From Asticcacaulis sp. AC402 (lineage in GTDB: Bacteria; Pseudomonadota; Alphaproteobacteria; Caulobacterales; Caulobacteraceae): a stretch of 64,000 bases of DNA. Position 1 is the first letter of the stretch; each line of letters starts with the position of its first letter. This document shows, one piece after another, positions 43,931-52,656 of this stretch. The DNA lies in the NCBI RefSeq assembly GCF_000495835.1, contig NZ_AWGC01000026.1, forward strand, positions 33,814 to 97,813. Reading direction: 5' to 3'. The position numbers and the translations under genes were made by a program. Under the pieces are notes generated by a model, which was not told the origin of the DNA, did not search any database, and was given only the letters and a program-made list of their open reading frames with translations.

Positions 43931-45766
43931 CTATTCTGTGATGTTTGGCTCGTCACGAAGGCTCTGCGCCGCCGACTTTGCCGCTTCCGGCACGGGGTTG
44001 TCGTACAGGGTCAGCACAACGTCGCGGCCGTTGGAATAGTTGGTGCCCTTCACCTGCGTGACGGTGCGCGGGAAGACGCCCTGCGTCTTGGCAGCCTTCT
44101 GGAATTCCGCCTCTTGCCGGGACTCGACGAAGACCGGCCGGCCCTCCTGCAAGGCCTTCACCGCGCCTGCCGCATTCTCGTTCAGCAACTGGGTCTTGGT
44201 GCCCATCTCGAAGACGAAACTCGGTTCGGAATAGCCCAGCGTTGCCACCGGCCCCGGCGCAATCCCCAGGCGCGGATCGAGTTTGCTGGCAAGCAGGGCG
44301 GCCTCCATCTGGCGCGATACCCAGATCGGCGTCAGCGATGCCGCCAGGCTGACAAAGCTCAAATGCGCGATGACGCCCGAGGCGAGCAGGAAGCCAAAGC
44401 CCGTGCGTTGCTGGTTGCGCAGCAAAAGCCAGACAGCAAAGATCATAACCACAAGGGCGGACGCCGCTACGGCGATCAGCAACAGCAGCGAGCCTTGTGT
44501 GCCGTACGCCTGGTAACCGAACCAGGCGATCGTCGTCAGCAGCACGCCGCCCAGAAGCGCGAACGCGACATTCACGCCCTTGGCCCAGGTCTTCAGCGGC
44601 AGATCCAGCGACACCGCCGCCAGCCAGCACACGGCCGCGAAGGTCGGCAGGGTGTAGTGCGGCAGCTTGGTCGGCATGAGTTCGAAGAACAGGAAGGCCG
44701 GCAGGAACCAGGCAACGGCAAAGCGGATCGCCGGTTCGGTGCGGCGCTGGATCGCCGTCTGGATCGCTCCGCCCAGAAGCCCGCACGCCGGAAACAAGGT
44801 CACAGACAGCAGCAGGGTATGATAGCCCGGCCAGCCGAAATGGCCTTCCGATCCGCCATCCAGCTTGGTCTTCAGATCGTGACCAACCGCGCCGGTCCAG
44901 AAGGCGCCGTCGGTGGCGATGGTGATGGCGACCGCCCAGGGTCCGCAGATGGCCAGGCACAGGATCAGGCCCCAGCCGATATTCAGATGTCTGAGCCAGG
45001 TAATACGCCGGTCCCAGCCCCACAGGGTGAGAATCGGCAGGACGATGATCAGGAAGGCCACCGGGCCCTTGACCAGGATGGCAAAGGCGGTCGCCAGCCA
45101 GAAGATCCACAGTTCCTTGCGCAGCTTGGGTGGCGGATCGGTCTTGGCGACATCGCGCGTGCGCATGTAGATAATGGCCAAGGCGGCCATGGCCAGGGTC
45201 AGGAGCCCGGTCAGAACGGCGTCGGTCTTGGCCCAGAAGGCCTCGGTCGACAGCATGAAGCTGACGGCAAAGATAAGACCGGCCTTGGTGCCGATCCGGG
45301 TGCCGAACGCCCGCGACGCCCCCCAGGCGCAGGCGAAGGCCGCCAGGGCAGCACCCAGAAGCGACGGCCAGCGATAGGCCAGGATCTTGCGCGCCTCGAC
45401 GGTCGAGGTGAGTTTTACAGACGCCGACTGCAGCCAGTGGATGCCGACGGGCTTCTTGTGCCGCGGCCCGTCCTGGTAGTTGATATTGATATAGTCGCCC
45501 GTCTCCAGCATCTGTGACGTCGCCTGGGTGAAGCGCGATTCATCGCGGTCCAGCGGCGGCATGATCAGGGCGCAGGGCAGACCAACCAGGAAGGCCACCA
45601 GAGCCGCGACAAGCGGACCCCGAAGCCCCCGTGAGGCCTGGCCGAAAAATTCCGTGTGCATCAGCCGGTCCAAACCGGCCTTCAGGCCGGAAAGCGCCAA
45701 ACCGGCCTTGCGGCCGGAAAGTGCCAGGACGGCTTTGAGATCGGGGATGCGAAACGCGGCGGACAT
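43931..45766 (-). CDS. GT39 (ArnT/PMT-like) membrane glycosyltransferase
   Basis: The 611-residue protein has about 11-12 membrane helices and a C-terminal periplasmic domain of roughly 110 residues. The first periplasmic loop has the GT39 pattern PPLDRDESRFTQATSQMLET with the catalytic-type Asp-Glu, then the HKKPVGIHWLQSASVKL segment typical of ArnT. It would move a sugar from a polyprenyl phosphate carrier to lipid A, a glycan or a protein on the outer face. The N-terminus holds a short internal repeat (ALSGRKAGLALSGLKAGL), and a later start at MHTEFFGQ is possible. The divergent gene probably makes its donor. Confidence 0.88.
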   Translation of the reverse strand: MSAAFRIPDLKAVLALSGRKAGLALSGLKAGLDRLMHTEFFGQASRGLRGPLVAALVAFLVGLPCALIMPPLDRDESRFTQATSQMLETGDYININYQDGPRHKKPVGIHWLQSASVKLTSTVEARKILAYRWPSLLGAALAAFACAWGASRAFGTRIGTKAGLIFAVSFMLSTEAFWAKTDAVLTGLLTLAMAALAIIYMRTRDVAKTDPPPKLRKELWIFWLATAFAILVKGPVAFLIIVLPILTLWGWDRRITWLRHLNIGWGLILCLAICGPWAVAITIATDGAFWTGAVGHDLKTKLDGGSEGHFGWPGYHTLLLSVTLFPACGLLGGAIQTAIQRRTEPAIRFAVAWFLPAFLFFELMPTKLPHYTLPTFAAVCWLAAVSLDLPLKTWAKGVNVAFALLGGVLLTTIAWFGYQAYGTQGSLLLLIAVAASALVVMIFAVWLLLRNQQRTGFGFLLASGVIAHLSFVSLAASLTPIWVSRQMEAALLASKLDPRLGIAPGPVATLGYSEPSFVFEMGTKTQLLNENAAGAVKALQEGRPVFVESRQEAEFQKAAKTQGVFPRTVTQVKGTNYSNGRDVVLTLYDNPVPEAAKSAAQSLRDEPNITE

Positions 45767-45884
45767 GGCAAGCCTTTTAAGCGCAAGGGCGGGTTAGGGC
45801 AAATCCCTGTTTACGACCGGAAGCGGAAGCGATAAGACGAATGGAAATTCCTATCCGCCGCAAAGACTTAAGTTTTCCCGTCAT

Positions 45885-46634
45885 ATGGCTTCCCCCAATC
45901 CCGTCGCGGTTTCCGTCATAGTCCCAGTTCATAATGAAGAAGGCGCCTGCGTGCAAGTCGCCCGGGAAATTGTCGAGGCCTTTTCAAAGGTTTATGGCAC
46001 CGACAGTTTCGAGGTCGTCTTCGTCGACGATTCGAGTTCTGACAACAGCCTGGCCCGCCTCAATGCGGCCATGACGGACATGCCGCAGATGCGCGTGCTG
46101 CACCATGCCAAAAATGTCGGCAAGAGCGGCGCCATTCGCACCGGCGTCCTGGCGGCGCGCAGCGATATTGTCGTGACCCTGGACGGTGACGGGCAGAACC
46201 CGGCCGATGATGCAGCGCGCATGACCCGGGTATTGAGCGCGGCGCCCGACGATATCGGCATGGTCGCCGGCATCCGCCGCAACCGCCAGGACAAGCTGTC
46301 GAAAAAGTGGGCGTCGCGCTGGGCCAACGGCATCCGCAAGGCGCTCTTGAACGATGGCTGCGACGATACGGGCTGCGGGCTGAAAGCCTTCCGCCGCGAG
46401 GTTTTCCTGCGACTCCCCTATTTCGACCAGATGCACCGCTATTTGCCGTCGCTTGTCGCGCGTGAGGGGTATGGCGTGCTGTCGGAGCCGGTCGATGATC
46501 GCTTGCGTACCACAGGTCAATCAAAATATACCAATATTGGCCGTTTGGCAGTGGCGTTATCCGACCTTCCCGGTGTAATGTGGTTGAACAGCCGTTATCG
46601 TAAGCCGGGGAAGGTGACGGAAACCGGGCGTTAA
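45885..46634 (+). CDS. Polyprenyl-phosphate glycosyltransferase (GT2, DPM1-like)
   Basis: The 249-residue GT2 enzyme has VSVIVPVHNEEGACVQV, EVVFVDDSSSDNS, NVGKSGAIRTGVLAA and the DxD-type site VVTLDGDGQNPADD. CDDTGCGLKAFRREVF and YLPSLVAREGYGV follow. It resembles dolichyl/undecaprenyl-phosphate mannose or glucose synthases without C-terminal membrane helices. It would load a sugar onto undecaprenyl phosphate on the inner face of the membrane. The divergent GT39 gene encodes an enzyme that uses such donors, so the two likely act in series. Confidence 0.87.
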   Translation: MASPNPVAVSVIVPVHNEEGACVQVAREIVEAFSKVYGTDSFEVVFVDDSSSDNSLARLNAAMTDMPQMRVLHHAKNVGKSGAIRTGVLAARSDIVVTLDGDGQNPADDAARMTRVLSAAPDDIGMVAGIRRNRQDKLSKKWASRWANGIRKALLNDGCDDTGCGLKAFRREVFLRLPYFDQMHRYLPSLVAREGYGVLSEPVDDRLRTTGQSKYTNIGRLAVALSDLPGVMWLNSRYRKPGKVTETGR

Positions 46635-46666
46635 GGGTTGCAGACGGGGGTTACGAGGGACTGATC

Positions 46667-47182
46667 ATGGCCATTGATCATCGCGATCTTGTTGCAAAAG
46701 AAGTTGCCATCGGCATGTACGATGAACCTCAGCCCACACCAAAAAAGGAAGTCAGCGTGATTACAGCCTTTCCGCTCCTGCTTATACCCTGGTTCGTTTA
46801 CAACGTCCTGGCTGTCTTCGCCATGTTCAGCGGCACTGACGCCGGGTCGGCCTATCAGGTCATGGTCCAGCCGCTCTTCAGCCTGCCGATGCCGTCGCCG
46901 GGCACCAAGTGGACCGTGGCGATCAGCGACATCATCCTGCTGGGCGCCTTGATCTGCCTGTTCTTTGAACTGCTGAAGTCGACCAAGTCGGACAAGGTGG
47001 CCATCATCAACCACTCGCTGTCGATGGTGCTGTTCATCGTTTGCCTGGTGGAGTTCTTGCTGCTGCGGCCGTTCGCGACCTCGACCTTCTTCCTGCTGAC
47101 CTGCATGACACTCATGGATGTGCTGGCAGGGTTTATTGTCACTGCCATCTCGGCGCGCAAGGACATCGACTTCGGGGCGTAA
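46667..47182 (+). CDS. Four-helix membrane protein of unknown function
   Basis: The 171-residue protein has a 32-residue cytoplasmic start, then membrane helices at about 33-53, 80-102, 113-133 and 137-158, and a short end KDIDFGA. I do not recognise the family, but the sequence is well behaved and its codons are like those of the neighbours. It follows the GT2 gene by 32 bases and has its own terminator, so the two likely form one transcript. It may assist the glycosylation pair. Confidence 0.65.
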   Translation: MAIDHRDLVAKEVAIGMYDEPQPTPKKEVSVITAFPLLLIPWFVYNVLAVFAMFSGTDAGSAYQVMVQPLFSLPMPSPGTKWTVAISDIILLGALICLFFELLKSTKSDKVAIINHSLSMVLFIVCLVEFLLLRPFATSTFFLLTCMTLMDVLAGFIVTAISARKDIDFGA

Positions 47183-47208
47183 GGTTAGGTTGTCAGAGTT
47201 ATCGTCGG

Positions 47209-47235
47209 AACCCCGGTCGCAAGGCCGGGGTTTTG
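47209..47235 (+). terminator. Intrinsic terminator
   Basis: The stem AACCCCGG / CCGGGGTT (47209-47216 and 47225-47232) with an 8-base loop is followed by TTGTT. It lies 27 bases after the stop of the four-helix protein gene. Confidence 0.8.
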
Positions 47236-47361
47236 TTCTGAGCGCTTTCCCTTGGAAAGCCCTGAAAGCATGGACGTCATGACAGGCTTGAATAGCCGCG
47301 AGCCGGGCCATTGCGGCTCTTGTGGCAGGTTCGTGGTTGAAAGAGCCGACTTGACAGCCGA

Positions 47362-47463
47362 TCAGCCAAATACCGAAAAGATCAGCGTGACCATCAAGGT
47401 ATCAAACGCGCGGGTCCAGAAACGCGGCGAGGCGAGAAACAGGGCTTTGGCAGGACGGGACAC
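47362..47463 (-). CDS. Possible 33-residue membrane peptide
   Basis: GTG 47463 has CGGAG six bases upstream and opens a frame of 33 codons: MSRPAKALFLASPRFWTRAF, then DTLMVTLIFSVFG. The third codon positions are rich in G and C, as in real genes here. It could be a small single-helix protein. It is short and unrecognised, so chance remains likely. Confidence 0.2.
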   Translation of the reverse strand: MSRPAKALFLASPRFWTRAFDTLMVTLIFSVFG

Positions 47464-47523
47464 GCGCGACTCCGGGCTTTCAGGAGTCTCACCCGCTGCA
47501 ATTCGCGTGCCGAAAGATTATGG

Positions 47524-47784
47524 TTAGATTTCAGTCTTGGTAACCCGGCCAGGGCGGGGCCGGCGGTCGTTCGACCCGGAATATTCCGACTTGAGGTAGG
47601 TCGTTTTTGCCCGCTCCAGCGTCTCGGGCCCACCCTTCAGGCCGCGCTTTTCGCCACCGCTCAGAAGCTGGGCGGCAAAGGCGCCTTCGTCGACGCCGGT
47701 CGACTTCTTTCGCACAGGCTTAGCCGTGCCATGGTCGATGACCGGGCCGGACGGGACGGGCAGGGAGGATTTGGACTCACTCAT
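47524..47784 (-). CDS. Small basic hypothetical protein downstream of phaR
   Basis: The 86-residue protein (MSESKSSLPVPSGPVIDHG to the end RRPRPGRVTKTEI) has no signal or membrane helix. The central part GAFAAQLLSGGEKRGLKGG then GPETLERAKTTYLKSEYSG looks folded; both ends are probably disordered. It is not a family I can name. It lies 57 bases after the phaR stop on the same strand and could be co-transcribed with it. Confidence 0.55.
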   Translation of the reverse strand: MSESKSSLPVPSGPVIDHGTAKPVRKKSTGVDEGAFAAQLLSGGEKRGLKGGPETLERAKTTYLKSEYSGSNDRRPRPGRVTKTEI

Positions 47785-47840
47785 GCCCGTCACTATGCCT
47801 CAGAATAGCTTAAAAAACGACCACAGACCGTTTCGGTCAA

Positions 47841-48464
47841 TCAGCCTTTTTTGGCGAGCTGATCTATTTGCGCTTTCATCGCTTCCATCTGCTCGCGCAG
47901 TTCACGTACCTGATCGGCGTCGGAACGCGCGGCCGGTGTCGGGTCGAGGCCCTCGGTCGCAGCAACGGTCGAGCCGCCGGCATTGGCGAAGGAGAACGGC
48001 GAGAACATCCGCATGGCGCGGTCGAACATCGCCAGGTTCTGCGATACCTGCTCATCAAAATAGCCCAGGGCGGGCGAGCCACCAAACGCCTGGGCGAACT
48101 GCGATCGAAAACGCTCCTGTTGCTTGGCAAAGCCATCCAGCGACATTTCCAGATAGGTCGGCAGCAGGTTCTGCATGCTGTCGCCATAGAAGCTGATGAG
48201 CTGGCGAAGAAACTGGATCGGCAGCAGGTTCTGGCCGCGGCTTTCCTCTTCAAAGATGATCTGCGCCAGGACCGAACGGGTAATGTCGTCGCCCGACTTG
48301 GCGTCGAACACCACGAAGTCGATTCCCTGGCGCACCATGTCCGACAGGTTGTCGAGGGTGACATAGGACGAGGTAGCTGTGTTGTAGAGGCGCCGGTTGG
48401 CGTATTTCTTGATGATGACGCGGTCACCTTCACCGCGTTTGTTACGAGGTTTTGCTTCACTCAC
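47841..48464 (-). CDS. phaR: Polyhydroxyalkanoate synthesis repressor PhaR
   Basis: PhaR represses phasin and polyester genes and senses polymer by binding the granule. The 207-residue protein has the N-terminal PHB_acc_N domain (VIIKKYANRRLYNTATSSYV, LDNLSDMVRQGIDFVVFDAKSG) and the PHB_acc domain (QFLRQLISFYGDSMQNLLPTYLE in outline). A tail rich in Ala follows, ending in a short coiled coil (VRELREQMEAMKAQIDQLA). GTG 48464 follows GGGAG at 8 bases. It is divergent from phaA-phaB, the usual layout for local control of polymer synthesis. Confidence 0.93.
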   Translation of the reverse strand: MSEAKPRNKRGEGDRVIIKKYANRRLYNTATSSYVTLDNLSDMVRQGIDFVVFDAKSGDDITRSVLAQIIFEEESRGQNLLPIQFLRQLISFYGDSMQNLLPTYLEMSLDGFAKQQERFRSQFAQAFGGSPALGYFDEQVSQNLAMFDRAMRMFSPFSFANAGGSTVAATEGLDPTPAARSDADQVRELREQMEAMKAQIDQLAKKG

Positions 48465-48932
48465 TGCGTTTACTCCCAAGGCTGACCTGCATTTTTGCAT
48501 CGGTTTTGCGGTCTTTTGCTGCGCCGATTTTGCACCACAATAAACCCTTTTGTGCTTATGCGTAAAGGTCTGTAGTTCCGTGAACAAATATAATTAAATT
48601 TCAATAACTTGACGGTAAATCGCCCGGGAGTGGCGCGGCATTGCATGTTGCAGGCCATGTTGCGCACAAAAAATTGACCGGACCGGTCAGATTTCGCGCG
48701 GTTTGCACGTGACGCCGCCGGACAGATGGGGCAAGTCTCTGTCACAAAAGAACTTACAATAGGAAACGACAGTTCAAGGCTTCGGGGAAACGGGAAACTT
48801 GATTTCGCCCGAAGGGTGTCCTAGAGCCTCATGCCGAAACGTGGATTGCCACTTTTCGGGGCCACCTGAGGCGTCTCACATGCCCCGAAATCAATTTTAA
48901 TGTCGCCCGCTGTGCCACAGGGAGTTCCCCGC
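48465..48932. promoter_or_regulatory. phaR/phaA divergent control region
   Basis: No gene is seen in these 468 bases. The 8-mer CATGTTGC occurs at 48644-48651 and 48656-48663 in a TGC-rich stretch (GGCATTGCATGTTGCAGG), the type of sequence PhaR proteins bind, so this is a candidate PhaR operator. Nearer phaA, TTGATTTCG (48799-48807) and CGAAATCAA (48886-48894) form a widely spaced inverted repeat. Promoters for both directions should lie here. Confidence 0.4.
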
Positions 48933-50111
48933 ATGTCCATCAACGAAGTCGTCATTGTTTCCGCCGCGCGCACCGCGGTCGGTTCCTTCCTGGGTTCCTT
49001 CGCCGCCATACCGGCCCATGACCTCGGCGCCCATGCGATCAAGGCGGCCATCGAGCGCGCCGGGCTGCAACCCGGCGACGTGAACGAAGTCATCCTGGGC
49101 CAGGTCCTGCAGGCGGCCCAGGGCCAGGGCCCGGCCCGCCAGGCCTCGGTCAAGGCTGGTGTCCCCTTCGACGCGCCGGCCTGGTCGCTGAACCAGATCT
49201 GTGGTTCCGGACTGCGCGCTGTGGCCCTGGGGGCTCAGCAGGTCGGCCTTGGCGAATCGGCGATCGTCGTCGCCGGCGGCCAGGAAAGCATGTCCCTCGC
49301 GACCCACGCCGCCTTTATTCGCGCCGGCCAGAAGATGGGTGACCTTTCGCTGGTCGACACCATGATCAAGGACGGACTGTGGGACGCCTTTAACAACTAT
49401 CATATGGGCACGACGGCCGAGAACATCGCCACCAAATACGCCATCAGCCGCCAGGAACAGGATGAGTTCGCCGTCGCCTCGCAGAACAAGGCTGAAGCGG
49501 CCCAGAAGGGCGGCAAGTTCGATGCCGAGATCGCGCCCTTCACCATCAAGGGCAAAAAGGGCGACGTCGTCGTCGACAAGGACGAATTCATCCGTCACGG
49601 CGTCACCTATGACGCCATTTCCGGTCTGCGCCCCGCCTTCAGCAAGGACGGCACCGTCACCGCCGCCAACGCTTCGGGCCTGAACGACGGTGCCGCCGCC
49701 GTGGTGCTGATGTCGAAGGCCGAAGCCGACAAGCGCGGCCTGAAGCCTCTGGCTCGCATTGTCGCCGCCGGGATTGCCGGGGTCGATCCTGCCATCATGG
49801 GCACCGGCCCGATTCTGGCGACGCAAAAGGCGCTCAAAAAGGCCGGCTGGACCGTCGCCGACCTTGACGTCATCGAAGCCAACGAAGCCTTTGCCGCCCA
49901 GGCCATCTCGGTCAACCGCGACCTGGGCTGGGACGTGTCCAAGGTCAATGTCAATGGCGGCGCCATCGCCATCGGCCACCCCATCGGCGCTTCGGGCGCA
50001 CGCGTCCTGGTCACTCTGCTGCACGAACTGCAGCGTCGTGGCGGCGGCAAGGGTCTGGCGACCCTGTGCATCGGCGGCGGTATGGGTGTCGCGCTCGCGG
50101 TTGAAGCTTAA
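48933..50111 (+). CDS. phaA: Acetyl-CoA acetyltransferase (beta-ketothiolase)
   Basis: PhaA joins two acetyl-CoA to acetoacetyl-CoA, the first step of polyhydroxybutyrate synthesis. The 392-residue protein has the thiolase signatures: active Cys in [28 protein letters not shown], the His of [17 protein letters not shown], and the second Cys in [16 protein letters not shown] precedes ATG 48933. It is followed by phaB after 55 bases and is divergent from phaR. The polymerase phaC is not in this window. Confidence 0.95.
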   Translation: MSINEVVIVSAARTAVGSFLGSFAAIPAHDLGAHAIKAAIERAGLQPGDVNEVILGQVLQAAQGQGPARQASVKAGVPFDAPAWSLNQICGSGLRAVALGAQQVGLGESAIVVAGGQESMSLATHAAFIRAGQKMGDLSLVDTMIKDGLWDAFNNYHMGTTAENIATKYAISRQEQDEFAVASQNKAEAAQKGGKFDAEIAPFTIKGKKGDVVVDKDEFIRHGVTYDAISGLRPAFSKDGTVTAANASGLNDGAAAVVLMSKAEADKRGLKPLARIVAAGIAGVDPAIMGTGPILATQKALKKAGWTVADLDVIEANEAFAAQAISVNRDLGWDVSKVNVNGGAIAIGHPIGASGARVLVTLLHELQRRGGGKGLATLCIGGGMGVALAVEA

Positions 50112-50166
50112 CGAAATTTCGCCTCCGGGACGACGCTCCGTCCGGCGAATACAAGGGAGAGAAAAC

Positions 50167-50889
50167 ATGGGAAGAGTAGCACTCGTAACGGGTGGAACGC
50201 GCGGTATCGGCAAGGCCATCGTCAAGCGGTTGAAGGATGCCGGACTGACGGTCGCCGCCGGTTATGCCGGCAACGAAGAAAATGCCCTCAAGGTTGCGCA
50301 AGAACTTAACGTCATGATCGTCAAGGGTTCGGTCGACAACTTCTATGACTGCAAGCGCGCCGTCCAGGAAGTCGAAGCCGAACTGGGGCCAATTGAAGTC
50401 CTGGTCAACAATGCCGGCATCACCCGCGACGGCTTCTTCCACAAGATGGCGCTGGAGCAGTGGCAGCAGGTCATCCACACCAATATGGACAGCGTCTTCA
50501 ACATGACGCGCCAGGTGATCGAAGGCATGCGGGAACGTAACTACGGCCGCATCATCAACATCTCGTCAATCAACGGCCAGAAAGGCCAGGCCGGCCAGAC
50601 CAACTATTCGGCCGCCAAGGCCGGCATGATCGGCTTTACCAAGGCGCTGGCCATGGAATCGGCTGCCAAGGGCATCACGGTCAACTGCGTCGCACCGGGC
50701 TACACCTCGACCGAAATGGTCTCTGCCGTCCCGCCGGCGGTGCTGGAAAAGATCGTTGCCGGCATTCCCGTCGGCCGTCTCGGCACGCCGGAAGAAGTCG
50801 CCGAAATCTGCGCCTTCCTGGCGTCGGACATGGCCTCCTTTATTACGGGCGCGACCATCGCTGTCAACGGCGGCCAACACATGCTCTGA
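50167..50889 (+). CDS. phaB: Acetoacetyl-CoA reductase
   Basis: PhaB reduces acetoacetyl-CoA to (R)-3-hydroxybutyryl-CoA with NADPH. The 240-residue short-chain dehydrogenase has the cofactor motif ALVTGGTRGIGKAI, the VLVNNAGITRDGFFHKM stretch typical of PhaB, the catalytic Ser in NISSINGQKGQAGQTNYSAAKAG with Tyr and Lys, and VAPGYTSTEMV. AAGGGAGA precedes ATG 50167. It is the second gene of the phaAB operon. The stop codon overlaps the first base of a family C palindrome, which may end or stabilise the transcript. Confidence 0.95.
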   Translation: MGRVALVTGGTRGIGKAIVKRLKDAGLTVAAGYAGNEENALKVAQELNVMIVKGSVDNFYDCKRAVQEVEAELGPIEVLVNNAGITRDGFFHKMALEQWQQVIHTNMDSVFNMTRQVIEGMRERNYGRIINISSINGQKGQAGQTNYSAAKAGMIGFTKALAMESAAKGITVNCVAPGYTSTEMVSAVPPAVLEKIVAGIPVGRLGTPEEVAEICAFLASDMASFITGATIAVNGGQHML

Positions 50890-51004
50890 TGCGTGAGGAT
50901 GGGCTGCAAACCGTCATCTCTCTGCGCGCCCTTGCTCGTGTACGAGATGTACACGTCGCGGCGGGTGCTCGAAAGCTAACGGTTTTCGCCGCATCCTGAC
51001 GCAT
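50889..51004. repeat. Long imperfect palindrome, family C copy 3
   Basis: Outer arms pair ATGCGTGAGGATG with CATCCTGACGCAT. The shared core GCAAACCG / CGGTTTTCG follows, and the tip is GTGTAC-gagat-GTACAC (50938-50954). It starts on the last base of the phaB stop. A weaker hairpin AAGTGCG ... CGCGCTTTTTT at 51028-51054 may be the true terminator. From 51060 to 51161 the sequence is GC-rich without a gene. Confidence 0.75.
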
Positions 51005-51161
51005 CAGCCGACAGAGGGATCAAGAAAAGTGCGTCCTCAGGGGCGCGCTTTTTTCTTATCCCCCACGGCTTTGCCTGCCGGCGAGGCCCGGGGGAGGTGC
51101 CGAGAAAGTGAAGCCGAAGGCGCAACGCGTCGAGCCGGAGGAGGTGTTACAAACTCCGAAC

Positions 51162-52433
51162 TTACCCCGCCCCGTCCGCCGATTCCGTCGTCGGCGGTTC
51201 AATCCCCAGTTCCTTCATCGCCAGGGTCGTCGCCTGAACGCGCAGGCCGCGTTGCGCCGCCCGGAAGCCCGGCGCGCCGCCGCCGTCGCTGTTGTACAGG
51301 ATGGCGACCGTTACCTTCTGGTCCGGGAAGGTCCGCAGGTGGCCGGTAAAGCCATTGATCCGGCCGCCGTGCGAGGCGAAGCGGATCGGCCCCTCCTGAC
51401 CCAGGGTCAGGCCGAAACCGTAGTGCATCTCGTCCTTGCCGCGTTTTTCGATGGCCGGCGTACCGTCCTTGAGCAGGGCTGGCGTCAGCATGGCCAAAAG
51501 GCTCTGCGGCTTGACGACCTTGCCGTTCATCAGCGCATGTTGCCACCGGCACAGGTCCTCGGTCGTCGAGCGGATCGCGCCCGCGGCGCCGGCAAAGCTG
51601 GGTGAAATCGGCAAAACCTGGTCGAACTTGGTCGGCGCGCGATAGTTGGGGCGATAGCCGGAACAGCCGCTCACCGAATGGCACGACCGGTCGATGGCCG
51701 TGTGGGCAAGGCCGGCGGGTTGCGCCAGCCGCAGTTGGACAAAATCGCTCAGGCTCTGGCCCGACAAGCGTTCGACGACAATGCCCAAAAGCGTGAAGCC
51801 CGTATTGCTGTAGGCCCAGGTCTGCCCGGGCTGGTGGCGCAGGATGGGCCTGCGCCGGGTCATGATGTCGATCAGTTCAGCCGCCGTATAGTCGCGCGCT
51901 TGCGCTTCGGTGAGGATGATCATGCTCTGGCCATTGATGTAGTCGTTCAGCCCCGACGTATGGCTCATCATCTGGCGCAGGGTGAAGTCACCGGCGTTCG
52001 GAAATTCGGGCACGAATTTGGACAGTGGATCGTCGACCGAGAGCTTGCCTGCCTCCGCCAGCAGCAGGATGGCCGCGGCGGCGAAATGCTTGGTGATCGA
52101 GGCGATGCGGAACCCGGTCTGCGGGGTGATGGCCTCGCCACTATCGAGCCTGGCGACCCCAAAGCCGCGCGAATAGACCATGACGCCGTCGGACATGACG
52201 CTGAGCGACAGGCCCGGCGTGAGCTTGGCAGCGACCATCTGTTCGCCCAGCGCGTCGAGCGTCGGCCACACCTTCAGAGGCGGCGGCATGGCCGCTTTCA
52301 CGGCCGGGGCAACGGACCTTTGGCTGTTGAGATAGAGTCCGCCCACGGTGACAGCGCCGAGACCGGCACCGGTCAGTCCGGCCAGGAGGGCGCGGCGGTT
52401 GAGCTTATGCGGCACGGGGTCGGTTTGCGTCAT
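51162..52433 (-). CDS. Tat-exported serine hydrolase of the beta-lactamase/DD-peptidase family
   Basis: The 423-residue protein has a twin-arginine signal (LNRRALLAGLTGAGLG) and a class C beta-lactamase-like domain (PF00144). The nucleophile motif is FRIASITKHFAAAAI (SxxK), the second motif TWAYSNTGFTLLG (YxN), and FASHGGRINGF is the third (HxG type). Such enzymes may be esterases, D-peptidases or beta-lactamases; no feature here settles which. Two Cys in SCHSVSGCSGY are close and could form a disulfide, as fits an exported protein. It is transcribed leftward and convergent with phaB. Confidence 0.87.
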   Translation of the reverse strand: MTQTDPVPHKLNRRALLAGLTGAGLGAVTVGGLYLNSQRSVAPAVKAAMPPPLKVWPTLDALGEQMVAAKLTPGLSLSVMSDGVMVYSRGFGVARLDSGEAITPQTGFRIASITKHFAAAAILLLAEAGKLSVDDPLSKFVPEFPNAGDFTLRQMMSHTSGLNDYINGQSMIILTEAQARDYTAAELIDIMTRRRPILRHQPGQTWAYSNTGFTLLGIVVERLSGQSLSDFVQLRLAQPAGLAHTAIDRSCHSVSGCSGYRPNYRAPTKFDQVLPISPSFAGAAGAIRSTTEDLCRWQHALMNGKVVKPQSLLAMLTPALLKDGTPAIEKRGKDEMHYGFGLTLGQEGPIRFASHGGRINGFTGHLRTFPDQKVTVAILYNSDGGGAPGFRAAQRGLRVQATTLAMKELGIEPPTTESADGAG

Positions 52434-52656
52434 ACTGGTACTCGTACTGTCTGTGGGCCTGCGCTCGGATCCATCGACTCGAAGCGCCTGTGCGCCAACA
52501 GGTAGCTGGGAATCTGGCGTGAATACCGGTGAAAGTCCAGCCTATTCCGCGAACCTTTCCAACTTCTTTCCAGTCTTCTTTCTGGCACACAACGGCCTTA
52601 ATTTATTTTAATGCACGTCTAAAATTCGCCCAAGTCCCCGCCTATCAATCCCGCCA

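Noticed and set aside
43892..45517. A 541-codon plus-strand frame opposite the GT39 gene
   Set aside because: The GT39 protein has many membrane helices and family motifs. The opposite frame is a Gln/Arg/Asp-rich shadow.
47252..47527. A 91-codon plus-strand frame with a CxxC pair downstream of the 47.2 kb terminator
   Set aside because: The start is a TTG inside the terminator flank without a ribosome site, and the sequence looks random. A short minus-strand frame in the same place has a better start signal.
48897..50225. A 442-codon minus-strand frame opposite phaA
   Set aside because: It is antisense to a thiolase with all catalytic motifs and has no domain of its own.
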